From NCBI RefSeq assembly GCF_003002025.1, contig NZ_PVZB01000009.1:235734-299733 (forward strand): 64,000 nt of DNA, in the 5' to 3' direction. A model generated the notes under the pieces. The model saw only the letters and a program-made list of their open reading frames with translations, was not told where the DNA came from and made no database searches. The number at the start of each line of letters is the position of its first letter. Position 1 is the first letter of the stretch. Positions 37,028 to 47,844 of this stretch are shown here, in pieces. Origin of the DNA: Paraburkholderia sp. BL25I1N1 (GTDB taxonomy: Bacteria > Pseudomonadota > Gammaproteobacteria > Burkholderiales > Burkholderiaceae). Both the position numbers and the translations under genes were made by a program.

Positions 37028-38332
37028 ATGTCCTCAGCCCCCGCCACCCACCGTTCCAATCGCACGCCGCCCAGCGGGCCGCGCACCGGTTTGCGCGCGT
37101 GGCGCTGGATCGTGGTGCTGTTGATCGTGGCCGCTTTGCACTGGATCGCCGCGCAATGGGTCGAGCGAAATCGCGCGAACCTGAATCCCTCCGACAATCA
37201 ACACGTGCCGGTTCAGGTTGCATTGCTGACGCCCCAACGTATCGAACGCAAACCGGCCACCGCCGCGTTGCCCGCGCCTGAACCGGTGCCCGCTCGCCAC
37301 GCCGCTGCGAGCAAGCCGCGCGAACATGTGCTGACCGCGCTGCGGCCGGCAAAGCAAGCCGCGCCGGCGGCACCTGTCGCGGCATCGGAAGCCGTTGCAA
37401 GCGCTCCGGGCGCTGTGTCGAGCGTCAACGCGGCAGCGAACGTCGCCAGCGTCACCGGCACGGCCAGCGCACCCGCTGCCGCGAGCGCGCCGCAAGCGTC
37501 GCCAGGCGTGAAATTCTCCGTCCCGCCATCGGGCGAACTCCAGTACGACACGTTCTACAACGGCGTGCGCAACCAGCCCGGCACGATCCACTGGACCAGC
37601 AACGCGCAAAGCTACGAGATGATCGTCTCCGTGCCGCTGCCTTTTATCGGCACCTTCGTGTACGCGAGCCATGGCCGTATCGACGCCTTCGGTCTCGCGC
37701 CGGACCAGTACGTCGAAAAACGCGGCCGCCGGGCGGAAGACATCGCCATCTTTAACCGCGCCGACAAGAAGATCGCATTTACGCGCACACCGTCCACCTT
37801 ACCGTTGCCCGACGGCGCGCAGGATCGCTTCAGCATGGTGATGCAGCTCGCGAGCCTCGTGCGCGGCGACCCTGGCGCCTACAAGCCGGGCGTGACGCGC
37901 CAGTTCTTCGTGGTCGACAACGATAGCGGCGAGAACTGGCCGGTCGAGACGATCGGCGACGAAACTATCCGCACGGCCGAAGGTTTCCTCGACACGCGTC
38001 ATTTCAAACGGCTGCCCCGCCACGACGGCGATTTGCGCCGCATCGACGTGTGGCTCGCGCCGTCGCTCGGCTGGCTGCCTGCGCGCATCGTTCAGACGGA
38101 GCCGAACGGCACGCAATTCGAACTGGTGTGGCGCGGCAAGCTCAATGCCGACATGGGTGGCAGCGCTCCCAACAGCAATGGTGACGCGGCCGCGGCTTCT
38201 CCTGACAATTCAGCCGCACTCTCGGCTCCGCCTCCGCTTCCGGCCGCATCGGCAGCTATGCCTGAAGCTGCGCCCGGCTCGCGGGTCGATCCGACCGACC
38301 TCGGCAATACGCCCGGCATCATCAAACCCTGA
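37028..38332 (+). CDS. DUF3108 domain-containing protein
   Basis: A 434-residue protein. It has a short basic N-terminus, one membrane helix (WIVVLLIVAALHWIAAQWV, about residues 26-44) and a long Ala/Pro-rich linker (about 70-155). The DUF3108 domain follows (ELQYDTFYNGVRNQPGTIHW), which is a periplasmic beta-rich fold. The C-terminus is again Ala/Pro-rich. Function of DUF3108 is unknown. The gene is alone in its strand context. Confidence 0.82.
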   Translation: MSSAPATHRSNRTPPSGPRTGLRAWRWIVVLLIVAALHWIAAQWVERNRANLNPSDNQHVPVQVALLTPQRIERKPATAALPAPEPVPARHAAASKPREHVLTALRPAKQAAPAAPVAASEAVASAPGAVSSVNAAANVASVTGTASAPAAASAPQASPGVKFSVPPSGELQYDTFYNGVRNQPGTIHWTSNAQSYEMIVSVPLPFIGTFVYASHGRIDAFGLAPDQYVEKRGRRAEDIAIFNRADKKIAFTRTPSTLPLPDGAQDRFSMVMQLASLVRGDPGAYKPGVTRQFFVVDNDSGENWPVETIGDETIRTAEGFLDTRHFKRLPRHDGDLRRIDVWLAPSLGWLPARIVQTEPNGTQFELVWRGKLNADMGGSAPNSNGDAAAASPDNSAALSAPPPLPAASAAMPEAAPGSRVDPTDLGNTPGIIKP

Positions 38333-38517
38333 GCCCGCAAACTTGAAGAGAGTTTCTATCTGAGCGGCGAAACTTCCGCCATGAAGCTGACTCGCACCGC
38401 CTGCTGCATCCGTTCGCGAATATGCTGCGTATATTGATCAGCCCTGCAGGCAAGTGGCCAGGCGGCACCCAGCGCGCGAATGGACCTTCCACTGCGTTCC
38501 CTTTCAAAGGAGCCCGC

Positions 38518-39306
38518 ATGCAAGTGAACATCAACGGTATCGAGACGCGCTATGTGTTGAGCAACGAGGGCGGCGGCCCGTGGCTGACGTTCATCCATCA
38601 GCTCGGCGGCGATTTGTCCGTGTGGGATCAACTCGCCGGCTATTTCCGCGACGACTACACCGTACTGCGCTACGACGTGCGTGGTCACGGCAAGACCGCC
38701 GCATCCGGCGCGCCCTTTGGCATCGTCGATCTGTCACACGATCTCGCCACGCTGCTCGATGCACTCGGCGCACCCAGTACGCATCTGGTCGGCATGTCGA
38801 TGGGGGGCATGATCGCGCAGCAATTTACACTCGATCATCCCGCGCGCGTCAATACCTTGACGATCGCCGACAGCAGCGGCGGCACGCCGCAGGAAGCCCG
38901 CGCCACGTGGGATCAGCGCGCCGCCGCGGCCCGTGACAGTGGCATGGCGTCGCTCGTTCCCGCGACGTTGAGCCGCTGGCTGACCCCCGATTTTCAGTCC
39001 GCGCACCCCGAAGCAGTCGAGCAAATCCGCGACGTGTTGACCAACACGTTGCCAGAAGGCTACGCCATGGCGTGCGAAGCTCTGCGCGATTTCGACGTAC
39101 GCAGTAAGCTGGGAACAATCCGATGCCCAACATTGACCGTGGCGGGCCGCCACGACACGGGCACGCCGCCTGCTGCTACGCAGGCGATAGCAGACGCCAT
39201 CGAAGGCGCAGGCTTCGAACTGCTGGATGCCGCTCACCTTGCGCCCATCGAGCAATCTCACCGTTTTGCTGCACTGCTTGAAACGTTTCTTGAAAGGCCG
39301 GTCTAA
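38518..39306 (+). CDS. Alpha/beta-fold hydrolase, 3-oxoadipate enol-lactonase-like
   Basis: A 262-residue cytoplasmic hydrolase. The oxyanion region is FIHQLGGDLSVWDQL, the strand RYDVRGHGKTAA follows, and the nucleophile elbow is GMSMGG. An acid is in AGRHDTGTPP and the histidine in DAAHLAPIEQSHRF. This pattern matches PcaD-type enol-lactonases, though PcaD usually sits in a pca cluster and this gene does not. A good AAGGAG site precedes the ATG at 38518. Confidence 0.83.
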   Translation: MQVNINGIETRYVLSNEGGGPWLTFIHQLGGDLSVWDQLAGYFRDDYTVLRYDVRGHGKTAASGAPFGIVDLSHDLATLLDALGAPSTHLVGMSMGGMIAQQFTLDHPARVNTLTIADSSGGTPQEARATWDQRAAAARDSGMASLVPATLSRWLTPDFQSAHPEAVEQIRDVLTNTLPEGYAMACEALRDFDVRSKLGTIRCPTLTVAGRHDTGTPPAATQAIADAIEGAGFELLDAAHLAPIEQSHRFAALLETFLERPV

Positions 39307-39423
39307 CCGGTAGGTTCGGAACTTTACAAGCGTCAATCCGGACCCACCCCTTGAATTCCAAACCATACGCTCCACCTATGGCGCAGGAATGGCCAGGAGC
39401 CAACGGAAATAAGGAGTGTCGCC

Positions 39424-39681
39424 ATGCAAATGATCTACAACAGCCCCAACTATTGTGTCGTCGAGTTTCCGCCGCAGGAAGGCCCGCTGGCCATGAAGTC
39501 CGGCGGCTACGAGATCGTCGACAAAAACATGCAGCGTGAGATCTATATCGACGGAGCAATGGCGGCGCGTTTTCGCGAGCACGTGCAAAAGCTGATCGAA
39601 GAGGAACCGTCGCTGGATGAAGTAGACGAATTCCTCGGCCAGTTCGACAGCCTGATGCATCAACCGGTGATTCTTCACTAA
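39424..39681 (+). CDS. DUF3567 family protein
   Basis: An 85-residue acidic protein recognised as DUF3567, found in beta-proteobacteria. It begins MQMIYNSPNYCVVEFPP, contains GGYEIVDKNMQREIYIDG, and ends with VDEFLGQFDSLMHQPVILH. AAGGAGTG stands before the ATG. Role is unknown. A strong terminator hairpin lies 108 nt downstream. Confidence 0.85.
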   Translation: MQMIYNSPNYCVVEFPPQEGPLAMKSGGYEIVDKNMQREIYIDGAMAARFREHVQKLIEEEPSLDEVDEFLGQFDSLMHQPVILH

Positions 39682-39788
39682 CCGCGAGGTTTGGCTTAGC
39701 GTTTTTGGCGACATACATCGACCGCGCCGTCAGCCCCCGCAATCGGGCAAGCAGGCGGCTTTTACAAGTTGGTCGGCAAATATGAAGT

Positions 39789-39826
39789 GGCCCAGCAGGC
39801 TTTTGCCTCGCTGGGCCGTTTTCTTT
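39789..39826. terminator. Rho-independent terminator between DUF3567 gene and metH
   Basis: Stem GGCCCAGC plus AGGC, tetraloop TTTT, GCCT, a single bulged C, then GCTGGGCC, followed by GTTTTCTTT. It fits termination of the plus-strand DUF3567 transcript before metH. The surrounding gap 39682-39985 has no gene and no recognisable cobalamin or SAH riboswitch. Confidence 0.82.
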
Positions 39827-39985
39827 ATGACGCCTCGGTGCTTTTTTGTCTCGCCGCTTTCCGTTTTCCCAGGCAGCATGCTTCGACAGCGGAAGGCCGC
39901 TGCTCCGCCCGCGCCGGGCGCATCTGGCCGGCAGCGGCTACAATGACAGGTTTCCCGAAAAAGCCGGCGCAAGCCCTTGTCCGCC

Positions 39986-41056
39986 ATGAACCAGCCCGCC
40001 CGAACCGCCACGCCAGTCCGCCCCGACGCCGCCTATACGCGCGGCGCAGCGCTGCCCGCGCTGCTCAAGTCGCGCATCCTGATCCTGGACGGTGCAATGG
40101 GCACGATGATCCAGCGCTACAAGCTCGACGAAGCCCGCTATCGCGGCGAACGCTTCAAGGACTACGGGCGCGACATCAAGGGCAACAACGAGTTGTTGTC
40201 GATCACGCAGCCTCAGATCATCAGCGAGATTCACGAGCAGTATCTGGCGGCGGGCGCGGACATCATCGAAACCAACACGTTCGGTGCGACCACGGTCGCT
40301 CAGGCGGACTACGGCATGGAAGACCTTGCCGTCGAAATGAATCTCGAGTCGGCGAAACTGGCCCGCGCCGCCTGCGACAAGTATTCGACGCCCGACAAGC
40401 CGCGCTTCGTCGCCGGCGCAATCGGACCGACGCCGAAAACCGCGAGCATTTCCCCCGACGTGAACGATCCGGGCGCGCGCAACGTGACGTTCGACGAACT
40501 GCGCGCGGCCTACTACGAGCAGGCCAAGGCCTTGCTCGACGGCGGTGCCGATCTGTTCCTCGTCGAGACCATTTTCGACACGCTCAATGCGAAGGCCGCG
40601 CTGTTCGCGCTCGACGAACTGTTCGAGGACACCGGCGAGCGTTTGCCGATCATGATCTCGGGCACCGTCACCGACGCCTCGGGGCGCATTCTGTCGGGTC
40701 AGACGGTTGAAGCATTCTGGAACTCGCTGCGTCATGCGAAGCCGCTCACGTTCGGTTTGAACTGCGCGTTGGGCGCGGCGTTGATGCGGCCGTATATCGC
40801 CGAACTGGCCAAGCTCTGCGATACGTATGTGTCGTGCTATCCGAATGCGGGCTTGCCGAATCCGATGAGCGATACGGGCTTTGATGAACTGCCTGCGGAT
40901 ACTTCGGGCTTACTGAAGGAGTTCGCGCAGGCTGGGTTGGTGAATATTGCGGGCGGTTGCTGCGGCACGACGCCGGAGCATATTGCGGCGATTGCGCAGG
41001 CGTTGGCTGAGGTGAAGCCGCGCCAATGGCCGACGCAATACCGCGACGCGGCCTGA
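39986..41056 (+). CDS. metH: Methionine synthase, homocysteine-binding module (split MetH, part 1)
   Basis: A 356-residue protein equal to the N-terminal homocysteine S-methyltransferase domain of MetH. The zinc site is complete: the cysteine in [10 protein letters not shown] and the pair in [28 protein letters not shown] and [16 protein letters not shown] are family hallmarks. The start is the ATG at 39986. The remaining modules are encoded by the next gene, 84 nt downstream. Split metH is normal in Burkholderia and is not a frameshift. Confidence 0.93.
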   Translation: MNQPARTATPVRPDAAYTRGAALPALLKSRILILDGAMGTMIQRYKLDEARYRGERFKDYGRDIKGNNELLSITQPQIISEIHEQYLAAGADIIETNTFGATTVAQADYGMEDLAVEMNLESAKLARAACDKYSTPDKPRFVAGAIGPTPKTASISPDVNDPGARNVTFDELRAAYYEQAKALLDGGADLFLVETIFDTLNAKAALFALDELFEDTGERLPIMISGTVTDASGRILSGQTVEAFWNSLRHAKPLTFGLNCALGAALMRPYIAELAKLCDTYVSCYPNAGLPNPMSDTGFDELPADTSGLLKEFAQAGLVNIAGGCCGTTPEHIAAIAQALAEVKPRQWPTQYRDAA

Positions 41057-41140
41057 GTCCAGCCGCGTCTCGTCGAGCCGCCGCCACACTTCCGCTATCG
41101 AACACGACGCACTTAATCGCAGCAATCGAGCACATACGCC

Positions 41141-43858
41141 ATGACCGATCACACCATGCGCCTTTCCGGCCTCGAGCCGTTCAACGTCACGTCCGGGACG
41201 CTTTTCATCAACGTCGGTGAACGCACCAACGTGACGGGCTCGAAGGCGTTCGCGCGAATGATCCTGAACGACCAGTTCGACGATGCGATCGCGGTCGCGC
41301 GCCAGCAGGTCGAAAACGGCGCACAGGTCATCGACGTCAACATGGACGAAGCCATGCTGGATTCGAAAGCGGCGATGGTGCGCTTCATGAACCTGATCGC
41401 CTCGGAACCGGACATCGCGCGCGTGCCGATCATGATCGACTCGTCGAAATGGGAAGTGATCGAAGCGGGCCTGAAGTGCGTGCAAGGCAAGGCGATCGTC
41501 AACTCGATCTCCCTGAAGGAAGGTGAAGATGCGTTCCGCCACCACGCGAACCTGATTCGCCGCTACGGCGCGGCCGCGGTGGTGATGGCCTTCGACGAAC
41601 AAGGCCAGGCCGACACCTTCGAGCGCAAAACGCAGATTTGCAAGCGCTCGTATGACTTCCTCGTGAACGAAGTCGGCTTCCCACCAGAAGACATCATCTT
41701 CGATCCGAACATCTTCGCGATCGCAACCGGCATCGAAGAACACAACAACTACGCTGTCGACTTCATTAACGCCACACGCTGGATCAAAGAGAATCTGCCG
41801 TACGCGAAAGTGAGCGGCGGCGTGTCGAACGTGTCGTTCTCGTTCCGCGGCAACGATCCGGTTCGCGAGGCGATTCACACCGTGTTCCTGTATCACGCGA
41901 TCCAGGCGGGCATGGACATGGGCATCGTCAACGCGGGCCAGCTCGGCGTGTACGCCGACCTCGATCCGGAGCTGCGCGAACGCGTGGAAGACGTGGTGTT
42001 GAACCGCCGTGAAGACGGTACAGACCGGCTGCTCGAAATCGCCGACAAGTTCAAGACCGGCGCCGCGAAGAAAGAAGAGAACCTCGAATGGCGCAACCAG
42101 CCGGTCGAGAAGCGCCTGTCGCACGCGCTCGTGCATGGCATCACCAACTTCATCGTCGAAGACACCGAAGAAGTGCGCGCCAAGATCGCCGCTGATGGCG
42201 GCCGCCCGATCAACGTGATCGAAGGTCCGCTGATGGACGGCATGAACATCGTCGGCGACCTGTTCGGTCAGGGCAAGATGTTCCTGCCGCAAGTGGTCAA
42301 GTCGGCACGCGTGATGAAACAGGCCGTCGCGCATCTGATTCCGTACATTGAAGAAGAAAAGAAGCAGCTCGCCGAAGCCGGCGCCGACGTGCGCGCGAAG
42401 GGCAAGATCGTCATCGCCACGGTGAAGGGCGACGTGCACGATATCGGCAAGAACATCGTCTCGGTGGTGCTTCAGTGCAATAACTTCGAAGTGGTCAACA
42501 TGGGCGTGATGGTCTCCTGCAACGACATTCTCGCGAAGGCGAAGGTCGAAGGCGCGGACATTATCGGGCTCTCCGGACTGATCACGCCGAGCCTCGAAGA
42601 AATGGCCTACGTCGCCTCGGAAATGCAGCGAGACGACTACTTCCGCGTGAAGAAGATTCCGCTTTTGATCGGCGGCGCGACCACATCACGTGTGCATACC
42701 GCCGTGAAGATCGCTCCGCACTACGAAGGGCCCGTGGTCTACGTGCCGGACGCGTCGCGCTCGGTCTCCGTGGCGTCGAGCCTGCTGTCCGACGAAGGCG
42801 CGGCAAAGTATCTCGACGAACTCAAGTCCGATTACGACCGGATCCGCGTTCAGCACGCCAACAAGAAAGCGCAGCCCATGGTCACTTTGGCCGAGGCTCG
42901 CGCCAACAAGACCAAGGTCGACTGGGCGAGTTATCAGCCGGTCAAGCCGAAGTTCATCGGCCGCCGCGTGTTCAAGAATTTCGATCTGAGCGAACTGGCG
43001 AACTATATCGACTGGGGCCCGTTCTTCCAGACGTGGGATCTGGCCGGCCCGTATCCGGCCATTCTCAATGACGAGATCGTCGGTGAATCGGCACGGCGCG
43101 TGTTCTCGGACGGCAAGTCGATGCTCGCGCGCCTGATCCAGGGCCGCTGGCTGCAAGCGAACGGCGTGATCGCGCTGTTGCCGGCCAACACGGTGAACGA
43201 CGACGACATCGAAATCTACACGGACGAATCGCGCTCGGAAGTCGCGCTCACATGGCGCAATCTGCGCCAGCAGAGCGTGCGTCCGGTGGTGGACGGCGTG
43301 ATGCGGCCGAACCGGTCGCTTGCCGACTTCATCGCGCCGAAGGACTCGGGCGTGGCCGACTACATCGGCATGTTCGCGGTCACGGCGGGTCTGGGCGTCG
43401 ACGTGAAGGAAAAGCAGTTCGAAAAGGATCACGACGACTACAGCGCGATCATGCTGAAAGCACTCGCCGACCGTTTCGCCGAAGCCTTCGCCGAAGCGCT
43501 GCATGCACGCGTGCGGCGCGACCTGTGGGGCTACGCGAACGCCGAAACGCTCTCCAACGAAGATCTGATCGCGGAAAAGTACCACGGCATCCGTCCAGCG
43601 CCCGGCTATCCGGCCTGCCCGGATCATCTGGTGAAGCGCGACATGTTCGACGTGCTGCACGCCACGGAAATTGGCATGAGTGTGACCGAGTCGCTGGCCA
43701 TGCTGCCGGCGGCGAGCGTCTCCGGTTTCTATCTGGCGCATCCGGACAGCACATACTTCTCGGTCGGCAAGATCGGTCAGGACCAACTGGAAGACTACGC
43801 AAAGCGCATGGCGCTGTCGAAAACGGATGCGGAGCGGGCCTTGGCGCCTTTGCTGTAA
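41141..43858 (+). CDS. metH: Methionine synthase, folate/B12/activation modules (split MetH, part 2)
   Basis: A 905-residue protein. In order it has the pterin-binding domain ([18 protein letters not shown]), the four-helix cap, the cobalamin domain with the DxHxxG motif ([18 protein letters not shown]) and the C-terminal AdoMet activation domain ([19 protein letters not shown]). With the upstream protein it makes methionine from homocysteine and methyl-tetrahydrofolate, using B12. Both halves are intact. A BtuF-like receptor gene lies about 6 kb downstream. Confidence 0.95.
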   Translation: MTDHTMRLSGLEPFNVTSGTLFINVGERTNVTGSKAFARMILNDQFDDAIAVARQQVENGAQVIDVNMDEAMLDSKAAMVRFMNLIASEPDIARVPIMIDSSKWEVIEAGLKCVQGKAIVNSISLKEGEDAFRHHANLIRRYGAAAVVMAFDEQGQADTFERKTQICKRSYDFLVNEVGFPPEDIIFDPNIFAIATGIEEHNNYAVDFINATRWIKENLPYAKVSGGVSNVSFSFRGNDPVREAIHTVFLYHAIQAGMDMGIVNAGQLGVYADLDPELRERVEDVVLNRREDGTDRLLEIADKFKTGAAKKEENLEWRNQPVEKRLSHALVHGITNFIVEDTEEVRAKIAADGGRPINVIEGPLMDGMNIVGDLFGQGKMFLPQVVKSARVMKQAVAHLIPYIEEEKKQLAEAGADVRAKGKIVIATVKGDVHDIGKNIVSVVLQCNNFEVVNMGVMVSCNDILAKAKVEGADIIGLSGLITPSLEEMAYVASEMQRDDYFRVKKIPLLIGGATTSRVHTAVKIAPHYEGPVVYVPDASRSVSVASSLLSDEGAAKYLDELKSDYDRIRVQHANKKAQPMVTLAEARANKTKVDWASYQPVKPKFIGRRVFKNFDLSELANYIDWGPFFQTWDLAGPYPAILNDEIVGESARRVFSDGKSMLARLIQGRWLQANGVIALLPANTVNDDDIEIYTDESRSEVALTWRNLRQQSVRPVVDGVMRPNRSLADFIAPKDSGVADYIGMFAVTAGLGVDVKEKQFEKDHDDYSAIMLKALADRFAEAFAEALHARVRRDLWGYANAETLSNEDLIAEKYHGIRPAPGYPACPDHLVKRDMFDVLHATEIGMSVTESLAMLPAASVSGFYLAHPDSTYFSVGKIGQDQLEDYAKRMALSKTDAERALAPLL

Positions 43859-44017
43859 GCCGTCGGGCGTGGCGGGAACCCCACTATATCGGGCTTGAAA
43901 GACTGAATATTTGCGGCAACGTAATTTTCGGCTTTGTAGACTGAGGCGGCTTGACCCCGCCAGACGCGGCCAAAACGCGTCGGCTTAATAATTGCAATCG
44001 TCAACGGAGAAAATCGT

Positions 44018-44227
44018 ATGAAGAAGCTGACGCTGTTGTTGACCGCTGTTTCGCTTGCCTTGGGCGCCACGGCGGCGCTGGCCCAGCCCGCCGCGCCTGG
44101 CGGTTCCAGCTCGGTCAGTTCGTATTCGCCGCCCACGGTGAAACACGTCAAGAAACCGAAGAAACAGAAAGCGAAGAAGGGTGCGTCGGCTCCCGCAGCC
44201 GCGCCGGCGGACGCCGCCAGCCAGTAA
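44018..44227 (+). CDS. Small secreted lysine-rich protein
   Basis: A 69-residue protein with a clean signal peptide (KKLTLLLTAVSLALGATAALA, cleaved before QP). The tail is Pro/Ser-rich and then very basic (KHVKKPKKQKAKKG). The mature form would be about 45 residues, exported and cationic. Similar short alanine/lysine proteins are common and uncharacterised in Burkholderia. GGAG stands before the ATG and a terminator follows directly. Confidence 0.7.
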   Translation: MKKLTLLLTAVSLALGATAALAQPAAPGGSSSVSSYSPPTVKHVKKPKKQKAKKGASAPAAAPADAASQ

Positions 44228-44267
44228 GCGGCACGGCAGCGCCGGTCGGTCTGAATCTCTGAACGAC

Positions 44268-44296
44268 AAAGAGCCCGCACTAAGCGGGCTCTTTTC
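44268..44296. terminator. Rho-independent terminator
   Basis: Stem AAAGAGCCCGC/GCGGGCTCTTT with loop ACTAA and a T-run. It ends the small secreted protein transcript and, in the other direction, may stop the minus-strand DUF1840 gene (stop at 44371). Confidence 0.88.
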
Positions 44297-44370
44297 ATTG
44301 GTGCGCAAGGTTTCGCCCCGCCGGGTGCCACGGCTCTTTCGAACGCCGCGCACAGCGGTTCAGCGTGGGA

Positions 44371-44697
44371 TCAGAGACCCCAGACGATATCCGCGTTTTC
44401 CTTCTGCGCCGCGCGCAGCATGTCGAGGAACGGATACGCGCGCTGCGCGAGTCCCGGCGGAATTTCGTGATGCTCGTGGCCGTCTTCGCCTTCGTGAAAA
44501 TGGCCGTCGTGCTCGGCACGTTCCTGCTTGTCGAAGGTAATGGCTGCCTCGAGCTTCTCGATGGCCAGCCCCGCTTCGTCGTGAGTGATCACGCCGCGCT
44601 CACCCAGCCGCTTGCCGACGATGCCGACCAGATACTGCGCGAGATTTTCCAGCATCATCACGTCCGGACAGGCGCGGCATTTGAAAGTAATCAGCAT
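44371..44697 (-). CDS. DUF1840 family protein
   Basis: A 108-residue cytoplasmic protein of the DUF1840 family: FKCRACPDVMMLENLAQYL at the start with a CxxC that could bind metal, a His-rich stretch (EHDGHFHEGEDGHEHHE) in the middle, and FLDMLRAAQKENADIVWGL at the end. The His/CxxC content suggests metal binding. No function is assigned. Confidence 0.87.
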   Translation of the reverse strand: MLITFKCRACPDVMMLENLAQYLVGIVGKRLGERGVITHDEAGLAIEKLEAAITFDKQERAEHDGHFHEGEDGHEHHEIPPGLAQRAYPFLDMLRAAQKENADIVWGL

Positions 44698-45140
44698 GAC
44701 TGTTCCCTTTTTCGTTATGTTGGATTGGCGCGCAAGCCGCCCAAAGGCGGCTGCCAGCGCGCGTTACGTTGGCTCGCCGATCAGGCGCAGCGGCCACGGC
44801 CCTTGTTGGGCATCTCATTGAACATATTAGCACCTGCTAAAATCCGTCTGGACGGAAAAGCGTGCCGCAATGCACCGCGCGGCGAAGGGCGTGTAACGTG
44901 GCCAGGCCGGTTGAGCACAACCCGCGAACCGCCGCGGCCCGCCCAGCGGTCAACGCCACGGCAGGCCGCCGGCACCGCATTTGAGGCGTTGCAGACAACG
45001 TGCCTGATTGCGGGCGCATTGCGCCCGCCGCGCTTCGGCAAGTGCGTGCCGCTTTCCACGCTTCTGACGAACCGGTTGCGCCTCGCGCGGCCGGCGCCTC
45101 TCCCGCATCACCGGATTGCCTCACTGGACTCGCAACAAGC
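44698..45140. other. Gap upstream of argS with a short palindrome
   Basis: No gene is supported in these 443 nt. A perfect palindrome, TTAGCA, spacer CC, TGCTAA, occupies 44827-44840 within an AT-rich patch. It could be a regulator site for DUF1840 (130 nt away) or argS (300 nt away). Open frames across the gap lack initiation signals. Confidence 0.4.
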
Positions 45141-46931
45141 ATGCTGCCTGCACATAAACTTACTCTCGAAACACTGCTCGCCGACACGGTGAAGCAGGTC
45201 GCGACCGCCTCGCAAGGCTCGAGCGAAGCCGCGTTCGTGTCGCCCACCATCACGCTGGAGCGCCCCAAGGTCGCCGCGCACGGCGACGTCGCGTGCAACG
45301 TGGCGATGCAACTCGCCAAGCCGCTGCGCGCCAGTCCGCGTCAGCTGGCGCAACAGATTGTCGACGCGCTGCTCGCGCAACCGCAGGCCAAAGGCCTCGT
45401 CGAAGCCGCCGAAGTAGCCGGCCCCGGCTTTATCAACCTGCGCCTCGCGTCCGCCGCCAAGCAGGCTGTGATCGCCGCCGTGTTCGTCGAGAAAGAAGCC
45501 TTCGGCCGTTCCCAGCGCGACGCCGGCAAGCATGTGCTGATCGAATTCGTCTCGGCCAACCCCACCGGCCCGCTGCACGTCGGCCACGGCCGTCAGGCCG
45601 CGCTCGGTGACGCGCTCTCGAACGTGCTGGCCTCACAAGGCTATGATGTGCACCGCGAGTTCTACTACAACGACGCCGGCGTGCAGATCCAGACACTCGC
45701 GCTGTCGACCCAGGCACGCGCGCGCGGCCTCGCTCCCGGCGACGCAGGCTGGCCGGCTTCGGCATACAACGGCGAGTACATCGCCGAGATCGCGCGAGAC
45801 TATCTGAACGGCGTCACCGTGGCCGCGAGCGACGGCGAGCCGGTCACCGGCGCGCGCGACGTCGAAGACCTCGAAGCGATCCGCCGCTTCGCCGTGGCGT
45901 ACCTGCGGCGCGAGCAGGACATGGACTTGCAGGCGTTCGGCGTGAAGTTCGACCAGTACTATCTGGAATCGTCGCTGTACAAGGAAGGCCGGGTCGAGAA
46001 GACCGTCGAGGCCTTGATCGCCGCCGGTAAGACCTACGAACAGGAAGGCGCGCTGTGGCTGCGCACCACCGACGACGGCGACGACAAAGACCGCGTGATG
46101 CGCAAGAGCGACGGCACCTACACGTATTTCGTGCCGGACGTCGCCTATCACGTCGCCAAGTGGGAACGCGGCTTCACCAAGGTCATCAACATTCAGGGTT
46201 CGGACCACCACGGCACGATCGCGCGGGTGCGCGCCGGCCTGCAAGGTCTCGGCGTCGGCATTCCGAAGGGCTACCCCGACTACATCCTGCACAAGATGGT
46301 CACGGTCATGCGCAACGGCGAAGAGGTGAAGATCTCCAAGCGTGCCGGCAGTTACGTGACGGTGCGCGACCTGATCGAATGGTCGGGCGGCGCCACGCCG
46401 GGCTCGGAAGCCGCCGTCGATCTGATCGACGAGGAAACGATTCGACGCGGCCGCGACGCCGTGCGCTTTTTCCTGATCTCGCGCAAGGCGGATACGGAAT
46501 TCGTGTTCGACATCGACCTCGCGCTGAAGCAGAACGACGAGAATCCGGTGCATTACGTGCAATACGCGCACGCGCGGATCTGCTCGGTCATCGCCGAATG
46601 CAAGGCGCGCTACAGCACGGACGAAAGCACGCTGGCGGACGTGGACGTCTCGCCGCTCACCAGCGAACGCGCGATGGCCCTGCTGAACAAGCTCGCCGAA
46701 TTCCCGGACATGCTGCAACACGCCGCCGACGAACTCGCGCCGCACGCGGTCGCGTTCTATCTGCGCGACCTCGCCGGGGAATTCCACTCGTTCTACAATG
46801 ACCGTGCCGAGCGCGTGCTGGTCGACGATGCGGCCGAGCGCAATGCACGCGTGGCGCTGCTCGCGGCCACGCGTCAAGTGCTGGCCAACGGTCTCGCGAC
46901 GATCGGCGTCTCCGCTCCCGCCAAGATGTAA
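45141..46931 (+). CDS. argS: Arginine--tRNA ligase
   Basis: A 596-residue class I synthetase. The N-terminal additional domain ([13 protein letters not shown] region) is followed by the HIGH box, here HVGH in [20 protein letters not shown], and an insert. The anticodon-binding DALR domain lies at the end ([18 protein letters not shown]). The ATG at 45141 gives the family N-terminus. The longer upstream frame is not conserved sequence. The SPOR-domain gene follows. Confidence 0.95.
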   Translation: MLPAHKLTLETLLADTVKQVATASQGSSEAAFVSPTITLERPKVAAHGDVACNVAMQLAKPLRASPRQLAQQIVDALLAQPQAKGLVEAAEVAGPGFINLRLASAAKQAVIAAVFVEKEAFGRSQRDAGKHVLIEFVSANPTGPLHVGHGRQAALGDALSNVLASQGYDVHREFYYNDAGVQIQTLALSTQARARGLAPGDAGWPASAYNGEYIAEIARDYLNGVTVAASDGEPVTGARDVEDLEAIRRFAVAYLRREQDMDLQAFGVKFDQYYLESSLYKEGRVEKTVEALIAAGKTYEQEGALWLRTTDDGDDKDRVMRKSDGTYTYFVPDVAYHVAKWERGFTKVINIQGSDHHGTIARVRAGLQGLGVGIPKGYPDYILHKMVTVMRNGEEVKISKRAGSYVTVRDLIEWSGGATPGSEAAVDLIDEETIRRGRDAVRFFLISRKADTEFVFDIDLALKQNDENPVHYVQYAHARICSVIAECKARYSTDESTLADVDVSPLTSERAMALLNKLAEFPDMLQHAADELAPHAVAFYLRDLAGEFHSFYNDRAERVLVDDAAERNARVALLAATRQVLANGLATIGVSAPAKM

Positions 46932-46953
46932 GTCCTCCGGCGCAACATGCATG

Positions 46954-46978
46954 CGGCCGTCGTTATAATCGACGGCCG
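46954..46978. promoter_or_regulatory. Palindrome enclosing a TATAAT word, between argS and the SPOR gene
   Basis: Nine-bp perfect arms CGGCCGTCG/CGACGGCCG around TTATAAT. TATAAT (46964-46969) is 42 nt before the SPOR-gene ATG, but there is no good -35 at the right distance and no T-run. It may be a promoter under a repressor or an argS mRNA end hairpin. Confidence 0.4.
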
Positions 46979-47010
46979 TTCCAGGATTCTTTTTGCAGGT
47001 GATTCATACG

Positions 47011-47814
47011 ATGGCAAAACCACGCCGCACAACAAAGCAATCGAAACAAACCGGGGGCACTTTTCTCGGAATCGTGCTGGGCCTGATCGTCGGCCTTGCG
47101 ATCGCGGTAGTGGTTGCGCTGTATATCACCCGTGCGCCTACGCCTTTCGTCTCGAAGGTGGCGCCGCCTGCGGCGTCCGATTCTTCCAGCGCCAACCAGC
47201 CGCAATACGACCCGAACCGTCCGCTGCAAGGCAAGACGCCAGGTCAACCTGTGCCGCAAGCCGCGCAACCTGCGCCGCCGAACACCGCGCCGGGCCAGAC
47301 CAACTCGCAGACGCAGTCGGGCATGCTGGAAGAACCGCAGATCGTCGAGGTCCCGCCTTCTAACGCCAACAACGGCAATGCGAACGGCACGGCGGTCGCA
47401 CCGAAGCCCGCGCAGGATAACGGCAACGGCACGGCCACCACGCCGGCGAAGAAGCCGCAAGCCTCCAGCGCACCGGCCGCCACCGCGGCAGGTTCGGCGC
47501 CGAAGAGCAGTTCGTCCACCACGGCCGCGAACGCCAAGCCCGGTTCGGGCGCGGCGCCCGCGCCCGGCGATGCGAACACCGGCTACTTCCTGCAAGTGGG
47601 CGCGTACAAGACCTCGGCGGACGCCGAACAGCAGCGCGCGCGCCTCGCCTTCCAGGGCTTCGAATCGAAAGTCACGCAGCGCGACGCCGGCGGCGTCACG
47701 TATTACCGCGTGCGTATCGGGCCGTTCTCGAAGTTCGAAGACATGAATTCGAGCCGTCAGCGTCTGTCGGACGCGGGCGTGGATACCGCAGTGATCCGCT
47801 TCACGAAGCAATAA
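47011..47814 (+). CDS. SPOR domain-containing membrane protein (FtsN-like)
   Basis: A 267-residue bitopic protein with a basic N-terminus and one membrane helix (FLGIVLGLIVGLAIAVVVAL, about residues 16-35). A long Pro/Ala-rich periplasmic linker precedes a C-terminal SPOR domain (GYFLQVGAYKTSADAEQQRA, then VRIGPFSKFEDMNSSRQRLS). SPOR domains bind denuded septal glycan, and FtsN-like proteins act in division. The start is the ATG at 47011 with a GCAGGTGA site. Near-neighbours are argS and dsbA. Confidence 0.9.
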   Translation: MAKPRRTTKQSKQTGGTFLGIVLGLIVGLAIAVVVALYITRAPTPFVSKVAPPAASDSSSANQPQYDPNRPLQGKTPGQPVPQAAQPAPPNTAPGQTNSQTQSGMLEEPQIVEVPPSNANNGNANGTAVAPKPAQDNGNGTATTPAKKPQASSAPAATAAGSAPKSSSSTTAANAKPGSGAAPAPGDANTGYFLQVGAYKTSADAEQQRARLAFQGFESKVTQRDAGGVTYYRVRIGPFSKFEDMNSSRQRLSDAGVDTAVIRFTKQ

Positions 47815-47844
47815 GCCACAATAAATACACGGTGATTTGCCGGA

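Noticed and set aside
39682..39985. Possible cobalamin or SAH riboswitch before metH
   Set aside because: No B12 box or SAH core could be recognised; the only structure found is a terminator for the upstream gene.
41057..41140. Frameshift or assembly error splitting metH
   Set aside because: Each part has complete domains with natural ends and its own start; split metH is the normal state in related genomes.
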